DNA of 64,000 bases. Origin: Heligmosomoides polygyrus polygyrus. Lineage: Eukaryota; Nematoda; Chromadorea; Rhabditida; Heligmosomidae. The translations under genes were made by a program, and so were the position numbers. Below, one piece after another: positions 62,941 through 64,000 of the stretch. Each line of letters opens with the position of its first letter. Positions within the stretch are counted from its first letter, which is position 1. Location: NCBI GenBank assembly GCA_947396885.1, contig OX377201.1, forward strand, positions 66,004,983 to 66,068,982, read 5' to 3'. The notes beneath the pieces are model-generated. The model did not search any database. It was not told where the DNA came from and saw only the letters and a list, made by a program, of their open reading frames with translations.

Positions 62941-64000
62941 ACGACAATACCGAGGATTCAAGATGAAAGAGGATGGAGTTTACTCTACGAGTTGTTATGC
63001 TCGTTTAATTGCAAGTATCCACGCCATCTTACTTCGGCGAACTATGCAAAGGCTTGCCTAGTCAGAGAAATGATGTTTCCACCTGATGAGACGTCAAAAG
63101 ACAAGAATATACCCCATAAAACCTCAAGCGTTGATCATTATGCAATAAAAAATGAAGCTTTTCTCCAACATTCTTCGATAGTAGTAGAGGGTTCCATTTA
63201 CGCATTATTTTTTTATTGGAAAGGGTGCAAAATCAAAATCTCTGATCATACAGAAAATCGGATCAGAAAAGTCTTTTTTTGCTGTGTGTTAACCGGGGTT
63301 TAGAATAATTAGATTTACAAAATGTCACCTGTATAGTTCGTGTGCTTCATGTTGAGTACAATTTTATTTTTATGAAAAGCGACGATTTTGGGAATGATCC
63401 TCAATCATACTGAAGATCGCTGCAAAGAAGCTTGGTTTTCACTCTGTAGTAATCAATGTCCAAGCTTTGTGAGGTGCAGTTTCACCTGTGGATGCGATCT
63501 CGTTCAGATGGAAAAAAATTATTTCCGTGACAAGTCAGGGCTTCTGGTAGCGAGTTCGTGGTCGGTTCGAACAAAGGGCCTCAAAAAGCCTTTTTGGGAA
63601 AGGCACTTCAATCACCCTCACTGCGCACAAATTCGGACGCAGATATTGCTCCTTCAGGTAGAAAAATGTGTCGTGTCAACGGTATCCTCGAAAAGTCGGC
63701 AAAAATTTACCGTAGAATAATCCCCTTAGCAATAAATAGCCTTCGAAACTATAGGATTCACAAGGGAAGGGTCCGAAGCGTATGTCTGGATGGGGAAAGC
63801 GAGTCATATGAGGAGAATCCTCGCCCTCAATTAGTATGAAAAAGTGTCTATATTTTGCCAAAACCCAAGCAGTAGGGGGGAGGGGGTCACAATGGAATAC
63901 GGCGCAGCACGCGTTTGGGGGTTGTCGCGATCAATCGCGACTTTCGTTCGGCTTATCTCTGTATGTGTTGCATTCTTTGATGGAAAGATTCTTGGTAACG
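62941..64000. other. right edge, no feature recognised
   Basis: Plus-strand open frames at 62911-63303 and 63388-63720 are AT-rich and carry no motif or clear splice structure. No gene is supported. Confidence 0.4.

Overview
The window looks like genomic DNA of a nematode, probably a strongylid-type (clade V) worm. This is inferred from an E1 gene with compact GT-AG introns, TTTTCAG-type acceptors next to start codons that look like spliced-leader (SL) trans-splice sites, and introns filled with mariner/maT elements, CR1-like LINEs, Penelope-like elements, tRNA-derived SINEs and palindromic MITEs. No database search was possible, so the species is not assigned.

Two protein genes can be rebuilt exon by exon, and they converge tail to tail. 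On the + strand, 5943-23747, is a complete uba-1 gene (ubiquitin-activating enzyme E1). It has 27 exons and 3,066 coding bases, which is 1,021 codons plus stop, with every junction in phase. On the - strand, 57306-24322, is a second gene of 19 exons and 2,313 coding bases (770 codons plus stop), also in phase throughout. It encodes a predicted secreted protein with an N-terminal signal-like segment and four MAM-like domains. I do not recognise it as a named gene, and it is the most interesting coding feature here.

Layout. 1-5.9 kb: upstream DNA with a tRNA-derived SINE and a nested inverted-repeat element. 5.9-23.7 kb: uba-1. Its introns 15, 24 and 25 are several kb long and carry SINEs, three mariner/maT elements and hairpin MITEs, while most other introns are 50-120 bp. 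24.1-57.3 kb: the MAM-repeat gene. Its introns hold three decayed CR1-like LINEs, a Penelope endonuclease fragment between inverted repeats, a G-rich minisatellite with 42-bp and ~52-bp tandem repeats, a run of four MITEs only 4-5 bp apart, and an (ATGT)n microsatellite. 57.3-64 kb: a Penelope-like RT plus GIY-YIG endonuclease relic, a second maT derivative, and a second endonuclease fragment between inverted repeats.

All transposons seen are damaged by stops, frameshifts, lost catalytic residues or truncation. The two host genes are open and in phase through all this insertion, which argues that both are under selection.
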